From positions 3,005,374 to 3,069,373 of the forward strand of contig OX345652.1 of assembly GCA_947044365.1 (NCBI GenBank): 64,000 nucleotides of DNA, in the 5' to 3' direction. The position numbers and the translations under genes were made by a program. This stretch comes from Petrosia ficiformis (lineage: Eukaryota; Porifera; Demospongiae; Haplosclerida; Petrosiidae). Under the pieces are notes generated by a model. It worked only from the letters and a program-made list of their open reading frames with translations, searched no databases and had not been told where the DNA came from. Positions 46,466-57,636 of this stretch are shown here, in pieces (position 1 is the stretch's first letter; every line of letters starts with the position of its first letter).

Positions 46466-46815
46466 TTATGAAAAAGAGTTTTCCAGCAATGGCTCACGTA
46501 TCTCAGCATAACATTCAGTAGATGGTACCTTATCTCTTTGTATATTTTCTTGTGAAGCATTAAGTAGTTGTTTGGTTATTTGAGATTGTGCATTTGTCTT
46601 TTTGTAGCTGATTATCTTTGGATACCATTTCTGTAGTCTATACTTCCCAATTATGGAATACGTATGTGTTCCATGAGTTAGACTAAATATAACAACTAGT
46701 CCATATTCATCTTCTTTTGAGTAGAGCTTACCATTTACATTCCCTTGTACGACATATGCCATTACCAATAGACTCAGAGTAAACCAGACATCAAGAACAT
46801 TGATAGTATTATTAC
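46466..46815 (-). pseudogene. Array remnant: 3' end of a fifth beta-helix/TM gene
   Basis: The minus strand reads NVLDVWFTLSLLVMAYVVQG, then a TM9 region shortened in frame (SLTHGTHTYS in place of about 30 residues), then a tail ending AEIREPLLENSFS. Homology to genes B and D stops at about 46811, and unrelated sequence follows upstream to about 47240. The unit keeps the conserved 3' flank at 46275-46450. It cannot make a complete protein. Confidence 0.85.
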
Positions 46816-47509
46816 AAGAATAATAAAAACATTTTCAATAAAAATGAAGGAAGATGCAGGGACGTCAAAACCCAAAAAGCATGCAAACAAGGTTGGGAGG
46901 TTAAAGTAGGACCTAAAATTAAACAAACCACTTTTATATAACCCTACATAAGTACTTACACCGCTATAAAGCAAAATACAAAGAGAAGAGCTGTACTTAA
47001 CCAGTAGCTCGTTCGAGCCACCAATATTCGGGGTTTTCTCAGAAATTTGTGAACAGACAGGCAACAACACCAGACAGACAGACACACAATATGATTACCA
47101 TACCTTTCAGCCTATGTTCGCAGTTAGGGTAAAAATACAGAACTCACTGCTTTATTCAGACCTGACATATAAACTATACATACATGCTGTAATAAAAGCA
47201 TTGTAACAAAAATAATAGTAATTACAATGTATTAACCCAGTATTACTCTATCATTCAGGAGACTAGGACTGTGAGATATCAAAATTTCACAAATAATAGT
47301 CAAATTATAAAGCTCAACAAATTATTCTACCAACAAAATAATAAAATTATCCACGAAATTATAACTATACATGTTTCTCAATGAGCACACAAATAAAAAA
47401 AAACAACATGCATAGCTGCTGCCAATGCCTACCCTGTTTCTAATATTTAACAGACAAGTAAAATAATAATTATACAATTTCTATGAGTGCTATGTTTTCT
47501 TTTGAGTAA

Positions 47510-50500
47510 TTATGGAAAAGGGTCTTCCAGCAATGGCTCACGTAGCTCAGCATAACATTCAGTAGATGGTACATTATCTCTTCGTATATTTTCTTGTGAA
47601 ACATCAAGTAGTTGTTCGACTATCTGAGATTGTGTGTTTGTCCTTTTGTAGCTGATTATTTTTGCATACCATTTCTGTAGAATATACTGCCCGATGGAAT
47701 ATGTGTATATATGATAGAATATGACTCCAAAGAATATGACGAAAGTTAGACCAAAATTTAATATGACAATTAGTCTATACTCAATTTCGTTTGAGGAGGA
47801 CAGTTCACTACTTACATTCCCTTGTATGATGTATGCCATTATCATCAAACTTAACTTAAACCAGATATCAAGAACATAAATGGTACTAGTGTACACTTTA
47901 CCATAACTCAACGATATGATAAGAATGACTGCAATTGCTACTAAGCAGCCAAAAGCAGGTCCAAATTTATCACTCAACCCTACTGATAATGCTAACATAA
48001 CTCTGACTAGTAGCAATATACCAGGCCAGAAACGAAATTTGTCATTATAAGGACCTCCATAAGCATCAAAGAATGGTTTAAATTTTATTAAAAATGACAA
48101 CTTACTTCGATACTTTTCATTAGAAAATTCTAGCAATGGAAAGAGAAGAAGAAATAGGGTGTATGGCACCACAAGGAGAATTAGTACAATAACTGCTGTA
48201 ATGAACAGGGGCAGATGACAAGATCTAAAATAGGCTATATTAGCATCAACATACCAGTAGAATTGTGATTTTCCATTGCATGAAATCTGAGATGTTGATA
48301 GAATCAGAATTACTGTACGCAATAGTTTAGTGTATGATAGGAGAAGTAGAGTAGCAAGAACAGGAGTTGCATTATTCCCAACCAATTTAGATATTTTAGA
48401 GAAATATCTAGCAAGTAGTATTATCAAACCAATGATAAACCACAAGTAGAATGGAAAGATAAACTGGAGTCCAGTTTTCTCACATGCATTCATGCCTTTG
48501 TAGAAACATGTCTCAATTCCTAAGTCAAGATTAATCCATGATATAAACTGGCTGAGGAAAGGGATTGGCTCTGTTGGGAATAGAGGTTCATATAACTTTA
48601 CAATGTTAGCATAGAATATTAGTCCATTGATAGTACCAACAGATACAGTCAGGTTCAAAATAAGAAGGAACACAACGAGAGCAATGCCAGTGAAAGCAAA
48701 GGCAATGAGTAGTGATATTTGTACATTGCTGTTACACTTCTTGCATTTATTGGACCCAAACACTACACTATAGTTCTCTTCACAGCCACCACAAAGTCGA
48801 CCTATTCTATTAAAGGAGCATTGATCATTCGGTTCATCCAAAGTAATATTAACTGATGGGAATTTGCAATAATCAAATGGACATTCTTGATCAACAATTG
48901 TACAATTGTATTCATTGTCATATGATATCCATAAACTACCTGATCTCTCAATGATGCCTGTTGATGATACACACTTTGCTATTGATGCAATTTGTTCAAT
49001 ACAATCACAAACTCTAGTTTCACTAGAAAGATAGAAACCTGCTGGACATGGTTTTATGTTAACAACTAAAACAATTTGTTTTGGTTCTATCTCAAATATA
49101 CCTGCAACTATGGAGACGTATATATAAATGGTTTTTAAACTGGAATTAGTAACCTGAACTGAGTGGGTTACATTAGTACATGCAGCTGCGACAAAATTTG
49201 ATTTAGGCTGAATAGCGTTTTGATCTATAGCCTGTATAACGCCAGATGTTGTACCATTACTGCCTCCAACAGGTGTGGCAGTGAATGTGAAGCTATCTCC
49301 AGGAGAGATTTGAAATATTTTATTTGTTTCTGAACAATTTGGAATATTCCCATTGCAAAAGCAAACACCAAATGTATCAGAAGATATGACAGAATATCCT
49401 GGTTGATCAACAAAAGTACTAATGTTCACAAAAAAGTCATCAGAATTAACATAGTCTGCAGCCGCCCAGGAAAAGCATGGAGGAGGTCTACCGCCATAAA
49501 CTGCTGAGCCAAAATCATGAGCTGTATTATTCTGGAAAAGAAAATATTCCCTAATTCCCAAAGGAGATTCGGTAATAGGTTCAAAAAGTTGATAGAAACA
49601 ACTAGATGCACGTACATTCTGTACAACATGTATTGCGCCTCCACTGATTACTGCATGGTTGTTAATGAATGACAACTTTGATTCATAATTTAACAGCATG
49701 TATCCATTGTTGATCACCAATATGGCTCCTCCTTCAATACCTGTATTGTTAATAAAAACATTTCTGCCAGCAAAAGTGACTGAAGAGTCATAAATTAGTA
49801 AACCAGTTCCAAAGTTATCTTCAAAAATACAGTCAGTCAATGTGATGTCATAAACACCATTGATAGCAACTGTGAATTTTGCTGAAGAAAATCTTATGAT
49901 GTTATCTTTGAATGTTACTTTGGAAAGTTTCACTTCTAATGTGGAACTGTTTCTAGCAATTTCCTTTGGTTGTTGAATAGCTATTGGATCAAAAAGACCG
50001 ATGTTTCCAACAATTCTTGTTGACTCAATATTCACTAATCCTTTTTGCCAGTACAAATTAAATGCTCTTCCATAATTGTATTCAATGATGCTGTTAGTTA
50101 TATTTATAACTGGTTTGCTACATGATGGACATGCACTGCAGTTATACTGAGATGAGTAAAAACTAATATAACGGGCACCACTACTTACAACTTCATCAAT
50201 TTGTAGATTATATTGACAAGATGAAGTTGCTCTGAAAAACGTATTAAACCCTTTATTGTTGATAAAATTTACTGATTGAATAACGAAATTTACAATGTAT
50301 TGTTCTTGCAGGAATTCAACATATAGCCCATTATGTAAACTTGAAGTGATGTTAGATTCTTTAAGTAAAACATTCCATGTTTTGGTTAGAGTGGTTATTA
50401 CACCAAAGAAAACTGCTAGCATGTTAGCTCCATCAAACTCCAGTGCATTTCGGGCAAATGAACACTTCAATACAGTCATATTCAAAACATTTGATGTGAC

Positions 50501-51010
50501 TAAACCATTGTGACTGCTATTTTGAATGGATAGATTCTCTATATTGATATTAATAGAGTTATAAATAGCTAAAGAAGCTTTTAAATGTACAATGTAGAAT
50601 TCATAGTCAGTACTGCAATTGTTAATTGTAATCCCTTTTATGTTGATATTTTCACAACTGAGAAATACCACTCCACCAATCCCTTCCTTACATGTTAATA
50701 TAACTGTAGATTGACTTACAGTATGATCAAATCCTTGTTCTATGTTACCTATGCCTTGAAAGGTCACATTTTGTAATCTAGGTAGTAGTAATTGCTGTTC
50801 CAACACATGTGTTCCTTCCAGGAAGTTGAAAATTGTGTCATTGGTGAAGTACTGGTCATATTGGAAGATATAAAAAGACAGATTACGACAGATGGTATTA
50901 TCAGGACAGAGTGCTCCATTAGATGATACATAATACTCAGCTGTATCTGTACACTGGATATTAATAGTACAGACAACAAAAATAGCAGCAGTAAATAAGA
51001 ATGCCCTCAT
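47510..51010 (-). CDS. Array gene C: beta-helix ectodomain, Cys-rich stalk, 8-9 TM protein, 1166 aa
   Basis: Single exon. I place the start at ATG 51010 (MRAFLFTAAIFVVCTINIQC) because genes B and D share it. An in-frame ATG at 51067 would add 19 residues ahead of the signal peptide. The ectodomain (to about 650) contains EGGAILV and SGGAIHVV. The stalk (about 650-760) has CPAGFYLSSETRVCDC and NDQCSFNRIGRLCGGCEE. Membrane segments occupy about 763-1105: NLTVSVGTINGLIFYANIV, IFPFYLWFIIGLIILLARYF, PVLATLLLLSYTKLLRTVIL, LFITAVIVLILLVVPYTLF and four more. A 60-residue tail ends AELREPLLEDPFP. The topology may be related to TRP-like multi-TM proteins of protists, but I did not recognise a named family. 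Confidence 0.88.
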   Translation of the reverse strand: MRAFLFTAAIFVVCTINIQCTDTAEYYVSSNGALCPDNTICRNLSFYIFQYDQYFTNDTIFNFLEGTHVLEQQLLLPRLQNVTFQGIGNIEQGFDHTVSQSTVILTCKEGIGGVVFLSCENINIKGITINNCSTDYEFYIVHLKASLAIYNSININIENLSIQNSSHNGLVTSNVLNMTVLKCSFARNALEFDGANMLAVFFGVITTLTKTWNVLLKESNITSSLHNGLYVEFLQEQYIVNFVIQSVNFINNKGFNTFFRATSSCQYNLQIDEVVSSGARYISFYSSQYNCSACPSCSKPVINITNSIIEYNYGRAFNLYWQKGLVNIESTRIVGNIGLFDPIAIQQPKEIARNSSTLEVKLSKVTFKDNIIRFSSAKFTVAINGVYDITLTDCIFEDNFGTGLLIYDSSVTFAGRNVFINNTGIEGGAILVINNGYMLLNYESKLSFINNHAVISGGAIHVVQNVRASSCFYQLFEPITESPLGIREYFLFQNNTAHDFGSAVYGGRPPPCFSWAAADYVNSDDFFVNISTFVDQPGYSVISSDTFGVCFCNGNIPNCSETNKIFQISPGDSFTFTATPVGGSNGTTSGVIQAIDQNAIQPKSNFVAAACTNVTHSVQVTNSSLKTIYIYVSIVAGIFEIEPKQIVLVVNIKPCPAGFYLSSETRVCDCIEQIASIAKCVSSTGIIERSGSLWISYDNEYNCTIVDQECPFDYCKFPSVNITLDEPNDQCSFNRIGRLCGGCEENYSVVFGSNKCKKCNSNVQISLLIAFAFTGIALVVFLLILNLTVSVGTINGLIFYANIVKLYEPLFPTEPIPFLSQFISWINLDLGIETCFYKGMNACEKTGLQFIFPFYLWFIIGLIILLARYFSKISKLVGNNATPVLATLLLLSYTKLLRTVILILSTSQISCNGKSQFYWYVDANIAYFRSCHLPLFITAVIVLILLVVPYTLFLLLFPLLEFSNEKYRSKLSFLIKFKPFFDAYGGPYNDKFRFWPGILLLVRVMLALSVGLSDKFGPAFGCLVAIAVILIISLSYGKVYTSTIYVLDIWFKLSLMIMAYIIQGNVSSELSSSNEIEYRLIVILNFGLTFVIFFGVIFYHIYTYSIGQYILQKWYAKIISYKRTNTQSQIVEQLLDVSQENIRRDNVPSTECYAELREPLLEDPFP

Positions 51011-51060
51011 CCTCAGAACTGTACGAATATTCCAATGCAAATGATACCTTATCAGTGATA

Positions 51061-52200
51061 TATGCATGATCTGAGCATGTGGAATTGTGATAATGCTGAT
51101 TAATTAGCTTTCCATTTCCCATCTGTTGTTTATATAAACTGTGAACTTACTCATTACTGGGCACATGACAAGTTGTATCTACAGTATGTAAATAATGTGA
51201 TGGGAACATGCATGATAAAGTAATAGTCCCAATTTCTTCAGTGATATCTATTGGTATTAAGACTTTAGAACTCATAATACTTTTGCTTGTAGTAACTACT
51301 AAACCAATTTCTGTTTGTGCTGCTTTTAAATCAGTTTGAAAAACATATCGATTATTATATGCTTTTTAATGAATATGTATTGAGCATGATTCAGGACACA
51401 GTGACATGTTTGACTTGATATAATGATGCCAGGTTGAATGTTATAATCATATCCATAAGTCATTACTTGTGGACACTAACTAACTAACAGTTAACTATTA
51501 AATCAGTTCTCGCTATGTGCACATAGTATATAGCAAACATGCCTTACAGTCCAAGAATTACTTATCCTAAATCCTGTCTCATTGACTTGTGGTTGTCAAT
51601 TTTGGAATTTTTTTGAACACAGTTGGAAATTAATTTATTGCAGAGGATCTAATTGTATGTAAAGTAAATCCACGTATTGTGGAAGAATGCTGTAATGCCC
51701 TGCATTGTACTGGTAAGTATTAATTTGTTTGTAAATACTCACTCAAGTACAAATATTTACATTATGATTAGTTGTAAGGTCCATTGCATTTAAATAACTT
51801 TGTTGAGAAGTTTGCATTCTCTGTTCTTATGAAATATAAAAACAAAGTAAACTAAATGTGTAAACATTCCACTATTAATTATATACCTATATTTTTTATA
51901 TCGAGACAAGCAAACAAAGTAGGAATTATATTTACACAGGGGTGCAAAATCTCTAAGAGTATGAAACTTTAAGGGAAAACAACAACCCTAGTTGTCTCAC
52001 ATATCCCATGACACCAGTTTGCTCAGGCTCACCATAATCATCCACCACTGTTTGCATAGTATACTGTAGGCCATCATCAATTCTTATGTACATTTATAGT
52101 AGAAGTGTTGATATATAACTGTGATTACTTCAGAATCCTTTTTTCAAAGCTGTTGGGTCATCTGACAATATTAATTTGCTTGGCCATTGTGGACAACAGT
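51061..52200. repeat. 5' flank block of array gene C, paralogous to 56430-57250 and 63720-63850
   Basis: Shared phrases include ATAAACTG(T)GAACTTACTC, ATAATGTGATGG(G/T)AACATG and TGTACTGGTAAGTATTAATT (about 51704 and 57142). The part near 52100 (CTGTGATTACTT(C/G), then GAATCCT) matches 63793-63815. The blocks may hold the promoter and far 5' sequence of each unit. The conserved GTAAGTATT on the plus strand looks like a splice donor, but no exon can be proved. Confidence 0.65.
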
Positions 52201-52513
52201 CCAACACCACAAACCTACTCAATTCAGTGCATATTATTAAACTGACATGCAATTGAGCTAACAACCAATTAGTCAAAATAACCAAATTACTTTTACAGTG
52301 TAATAACTAATAGCAACAATTTATAATAATTATAATTAATATGTACGCTTATAAATAATTATTGTAATTTTTAACTATACACGTTTCTCAATAAGCACAC
52401 AAATAAAAATAATTTTGTCTCTTACAAGTAGCTACCATGTTTCTAACAATTAGCAGACAAATAAAATAATAATTATATCTTTAACATAATTCTCTATCAG
52501 TGCTATGTTTTTT

Positions 52514-55500
52514 TTATGTAAAAGGGTTTTCCAGCAATGGCTCACGTAGCTCAATATAACATTCAGTAGATGGTACATTATCTCTTTGTATATTTTCTTG
52601 TGAAACATCAAGGAACTGTTCGATCGTCTGAGATTGTGTGTCTGTCATTTTGTAGCTGATTATTTTTGCAAACCATTTCTGTAGAAAATACTTCCCAATT
52701 ATGGAATATGTGTATATGTGATAGAATATGATTCCACAGAATATAATAAAACTTTGACTAAACATAACAACCAGTCCATACTGAGCTTCCTTTGAGGAGG
52801 AAAGATTACCGTTTACATTCCCTTGTATAACGTATGCCATTACCAATAGACTCAGAGTAAACCAGACATCAAGAACATTGATAGCATTATTATAGACTTT
52901 GCCGAAACTCAAAGATGTAATAAGAATGATAGCAATTGCTACTAAGCAGCCAAAAGCAGTCCCAACTTTATCACTCAACCCTACTGATAATGCTAACATA
53001 ACTCTAACTAGTAGCAATATACCAGGCCAGAAACGAAATTTGTCATTATAAGGACCTCCATAAGCATCAAAAAATGGTTTGAATTTTATTAAAAATGACA
53101 ACTTACTTCGATACGTTTCATTAGAAACTTCTAGCAGTGGAAATAGAAGAAGAAACAGGGTGTATGGCACCACAAGGAGAATTAGTACAATAACTGCTGT
53201 AATGAACAGGGGCAGATGGCAAGATCTAAAATATGCTATATTAGCATCAACATACCAGTAGAATTGTGAATTTCCATTGCATGAAATTTGAGATGTTGAC
53301 AGAATTAGAATTACTGTGCGCAATAGTTTAGTGTATGATAGGAGAAGTAGAGTAGCAAGAACAGGAGTTGCATTATTCCCAACCAATTTAGATATTTTAG
53401 AGAAATATCTAGCAAGTAGTATTATCAAACCAATGATAAACCACAAGTAGAATGGAAAGATAAACTGGAGTCCAATTTTCTCACATGCATTCATGCCTTT
53501 GTAGAAACATGTCTCAATTCCTAAGTCAAGATTAATCCATGATATAAACTGGCTGAGGAAAGGGATTGGCTCTGTTGGGAATAGAGGTTCATATAACTTT
53601 ACAATGTTAGCATAGAATATTAGTCCATTGATAGTACCAACAGATACAGTCAGGTTCAAAATAAGAAGGAACACAACGAGAGTAATGCCAGTGAAAGCAA
53701 AGGCAAGGAATAGTGATATTTGTACATTGCTGTTACACTTCTTGCATTTATTGGACCCAAACACTACACTATAGTTCTCTTCACAACCACCACAAAGTCG
53801 ACCTATTCTATTAAAGGAGCATTGATCATTCGGTTCATCCAAAGTCATATTTACTACAGAGAAGTCGCAATAATCAAATGGACATTCTTGATCAACAATT
53901 GTACAATTATATTCATTATCATATGATACCCACAAACTGCCTGATCTCTCAATGATACCTGTTGATGAAACACACTTTGCTACAGAGGAAATTTCTTCAT
54001 TACATTCACAAACTCTAGTTACACTGGAGAGATAGAAACCAGCTGGACATGGTTCTATATCAACTCTAACAAGTAAAATATTTGGTTCTGCGTTAAAATC
54101 ACTTGAAGCTAAAGTGACATCTATATCAATAGTACTTAAACTTGAATTAGTTACCTGAACTGAGTGGGTTATGCCAGTACAGCCGGCTGAAATATCGAAA
54201 GTTGATACAGTGTGAATAGCATTTTGATCTATAACCTGTACAATGCCAGTTGTTGTACCATTTCTGTTTCCAACAGCTGTGACAGTAAAGTTAAAACTGC
54301 TTCCTGGCAATATTGTAAAATGTTTGTCTGCTTCATAACAATTTGGAACATTCTTATCACAAAAGCAAATACGATGTGCATTGGAAGATATTACAGAGTA
54401 TCCTGTTTGATCAACAAAGGTACTTATATTCTCTAAAGAAATTTGATAATTAACTTTACCAGAATTGCAGTCGGATATTTGACCACCATAAACTGCTGAG
54501 CCAGCAATATTGGCTGTATTAGTTTGAAAACGAAAGTGTTTTCTGATAATTGGCTCAACAACAGGTTCTAAATCTAAAAGCTGGTAAAAACAATATCGAT
54601 ATGTAAGTGGATTCTGTATAACATTTATTGCACCTCCCTTTCTTATTGCATGGTTATTAATAAATGAAATGTTTGTATCATTCTGTAACAGCATAAGTGC
54701 ATTCTGCATCTGTATGGCTCCTCCATTAATACCTGTATTGTTAATGAAAACGATGCTGCCAGTAAAAGTGACATAAGAGTCATAAATTAGCAAACCAGTT
54801 CCATCATTATCAGTAAAAGTACAGTTTGTCATAATTATGTCATTTATACTATTGATAAGAACTATAAATTTATTTTCAAATCCTGAAGATAATATTTCGT
54901 TACCTTTGAATGTGACATTGAAAAGCTTTACTTTTAATGTGAAACAGCTTGTAGTAATTATTTCCCTTGGCTGTGCGATATATACTATTGCATGAATGCC
55001 TTTATTTGCAATAAATTGTGTTGACTCAATACTCACCATTCCTGTTTGCAGGATCGAAACAAATGTTGCTCCATAATTGTATTCAAAAATACTATTAGTT
55101 ATCTTTATAGTTGGTTTGCTATCTGATAAACAATTATACTGATATGAGTACAAACTGACACGGGCACCACTACTTACAACTTCATTAAATTGTAGATTAT
55201 ATTGACATGATGAAGTTGATAATAAATACATATTGTAAAAATTGTTGATGAATTTTACTCCTTGAAGATTGAAATTCACTGTGTATTCTTCCTGCAGGAA
55301 TTCAGTAAACAGTCCAGTGTCGAAGCTTGAAGTAATGTTGGAGTCTTCGAGTAAAAAATCTCTTATTTTTGTTGTAGTTATATAGTCATTAAAAGCTGCC
55401 CTTATATTAGCACTGTAACTTTGTGATGCATATGCATTACGAGCAAATGAACACTTTGTGATTATCATGTTCAAAACATTAACCATAACTAAACCATTTT

Positions 55501-56008
55501 GACTACTATTTTGAATGGATACATTCTCTATATTGATATTGGAAGAGTTACAGATGGCTAAAGAAGCATTTAAAGGTTCATAATAGACATCATAGCTAGT
55601 ATTAGTACTGCAATTGTTAATCGTAATCCCTTTTATATCGATATTTTTGCAACTAAGAAATACCACTCCACCAATCCCTTCCTTACATGTTAATATAACT
55701 GTAGATTGACTTACAGTTTCATCAAATCCTTGTTCTATGTTACCTATGCCTCTAAAGGTCACATTCTGTAATCCGATTAGTAGCAACTGCTGTTCAAGCA
55801 CATGTGTCCCTTCCAGGAAGTTGAAAACTGTGTCATTGGTGAAGTACAGGTCATATTGGAAGATGTAGGAAGACAGACTATGACATATGGTATTATCAGG
55901 ACAGAGTGTTCCATTGGGTGATGATACATAATACTCAGCTGTATCTGTACACTGGATATTAATAGTACAGACAACAAAAATAGCAGCAGTAAATAAGAAT
56001 GCCCTCAT
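52514..56008 (-). CDS. Array gene D: beta-helix ectodomain, Cys-rich stalk, 8-9 TM protein, 1164 aa; B/C mosaic
   Basis: Start ATG at 56008 (MRAFLFTAAIFVVCTINIQC). The open frame extends 24 bp further upstream without an ATG, and TTTTTGCAG ends at about 56033, so a 5'UTR intron acceptor is possible. Domain order is as in gene C: signal peptide, beta-helix with GGAIQMQ and GGAINVI, stalk with CPAGFYLSSVTRVCEC and LCGGCEE, 8-9 TM segments, and a tail ending IELREPLLENPFT. The ectodomain and the last about 150 residues are B-like. The segment around 52960-53300 (TSQISCNGNSQFYWYVD to LSVGLSDK) is almost identical to C. The same putative sorting tail is present. Confidence 0.88.
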   Translation of the reverse strand: MRAFLFTAAIFVVCTINIQCTDTAEYYVSSPNGTLCPDNTICHSLSSYIFQYDLYFTNDTVFNFLEGTHVLEQQLLLIGLQNVTFRGIGNIEQGFDETVSQSTVILTCKEGIGGVVFLSCKNIDIKGITINNCSTNTSYDVYYEPLNASLAICNSSNINIENVSIQNSSQNGLVMVNVLNMIITKCSFARNAYASQSYSANIRAAFNDYITTTKIRDFLLEDSNITSSFDTGLFTEFLQEEYTVNFNLQGVKFINNFYNMYLLSTSSCQYNLQFNEVVSSGARVSLYSYQYNCLSDSKPTIKITNSIFEYNYGATFVSILQTGMVSIESTQFIANKGIHAIVYIAQPREIITTSCFTLKVKLFNVTFKGNEILSSGFENKFIVLINSINDIIMTNCTFTDNDGTGLLIYDSYVTFTGSIVFINNTGINGGAIQMQNALMLLQNDTNISFINNHAIRKGGAINVIQNPLTYRYCFYQLLDLEPVVEPIIRKHFRFQTNTANIAGSAVYGGQISDCNSGKVNYQISLENISTFVDQTGYSVISSNAHRICFCDKNVPNCYEADKHFTILPGSSFNFTVTAVGNRNGTTTGIVQVIDQNAIHTVSTFDISAGCTGITHSVQVTNSSLSTIDIDVTLASSDFNAEPNILLVRVDIEPCPAGFYLSSVTRVCECNEEISSVAKCVSSTGIIERSGSLWVSYDNEYNCTIVDQECPFDYCDFSVVNMTLDEPNDQCSFNRIGRLCGGCEENYSVVFGSNKCKKCNSNVQISLFLAFAFTGITLVVFLLILNLTVSVGTINGLIFYANIVKLYEPLFPTEPIPFLSQFISWINLDLGIETCFYKGMNACEKIGLQFIFPFYLWFIIGLIILLARYFSKISKLVGNNATPVLATLLLLSYTKLLRTVILILSTSQISCNGNSQFYWYVDANIAYFRSCHLPLFITAVIVLILLVVPYTLFLLLFPLLEVSNETYRSKLSFLIKFKPFFDAYGGPYNDKFRFWPGILLLVRVMLALSVGLSDKVGTAFGCLVAIAIILITSLSFGKVYNNAINVLDVWFTLSLLVMAYVIQGNVNGNLSSSKEAQYGLVVMFSQSFIIFCGIIFYHIYTYSIIGKYFLQKWFAKIISYKMTDTQSQTIEQFLDVSQENIQRDNVPSTECYIELREPLLENPFT

Positions 56009-57636
56009 CCTCAGAATACTGTGATGTATCACTGCAAAAACAAAATTGTTAAAACAGCTAATTTATTGGTTAGTATAGTTTTCCGTATCTTTTCTAATAG
56101 ATGTACAAAGAAGCAGAATAAATATTGTAATTAAATTATTGTAGGTTTCCAAACCTTCTTTGTGCATCTAATATGAGATATTAGGTATGATAATTGATTA
56201 TAATTGGTACTTTAATATAATTAGAACGAAGTAGCTATGGCGTTAGGTGTATGTACCCAGAACAATCAAATAATTGTTCAACTGCACTAACCAATACATA
56301 TGTTAATATAAAAATTCTATTTTCGCGCTATAAACTATTATATATATATATATAATTAAATATATAATATAAACATAATATAATTATATATATAGCCATA
56401 ATACATGCATAATGTGTGAGTATATACTCCTCACATGATGTGTGCGCATGTGAGAGTTGTGATAATGAGATTTAGCCTCCATTCTCATATGTTGTTGTAT
56501 AAACTGAACTTACTCATTGCTAGGCACGTGATAAGAGTATACTATAGCTACTGTACGTACATAATGTGATGGTAACATGCGTGATAAATTAATCAGTCTA
56601 TTAGAAGATTTTAGAACATTTGCCTGCAGTAGTTTCTAAACATATTTCATTGTTTTTTGGAAAACGTATTGATTATACTGGTCTTAACCAATATCCATTG
56701 TACATTAGGGTACTGTAACAGGCTGTACATTGAACATAATTATTTACACCAGCCCCGCTATGCTGGACTGAATGTCACATCCATATTACGCAAGTCACTA
56801 CTTATGGACACTGTGATAATCCTCACAAATTGGGGAGTTTGCTATGACAAAACTGTGGTGATGCCAGTCACAATAACCCCAAGTTAATTGATTAGTTCCA
56901 GCCTACTTTGTTTAACATACCTCACAGTCCAAGAATATTTAGTTGTCAGAATATTGATGAAAATTCTCACCAGCCTATCTCTATTGCATAACTACTAGTG
57001 GTTATGGTCAATCATAGTTTGAATCAGTTTTTGGGCACAGTCGGAAATTACACTCTTGGCAATATATAGAGTGTTACACCCACGTGGAAGTTATTCAGAG
57101 TCTCTGGAGTCGTTGGGAAAGAACACTATAATGCCCTTCACACTGTACTGGTAAGTATTAATTGGTCTGTAAATACTCACACAAATGCACAATATCAATA
57201 TAATAATTATTATGAAATTGTTAGGTCTTATTAGTTTCAGTCAATACTTTGTTGATGAACTGGCATGTTCTGTTATTGTGAGATAATATGTTGTGTTTTA
57301 AAGTCATTGCTGACTAAATTTTATCCTTCCTACTGTGGAATATATATGCCCAAGCAAAGTGAGATTTGCTCAGACGAACAAGCTAAATGGTCAGAAATTG
57401 TCTGATGTCCAACTGTTATTTCCACCTCTGCTATATACATGCAATAATTAATTTATACTTAGGTAAATCTGGTTCCTGTGCATTCTCTATCATGAATTCA
57501 AAACAGTTACCTATAATTTGTAATAAAACATAATAACCTTGGTGTCCACATGTTATTATGTCTACAATTGACACCCATGACTTCATCACATGATTCCTCA
57601 TGAAATACATATGCATGGATATGAGGGCCTAAAGTA

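Noticed and set aside
47005..47035. GTTCGAGCC, a tRNA B-box look-alike
   Set aside because: No A-box or cloverleaf could be built on either strand.
46774..47085. 103-codon minus-strand ORF upstream of the array remnant
   Set aside because: It overlaps the remnant out of frame and shows no homology to the array genes; probably chance.
51011..51067. Upstream ATG of array gene C as the true start
   Set aside because: It would place 19 residues before the signal peptide, and genes B and D lack this extension; ATG 51010 fits the family.
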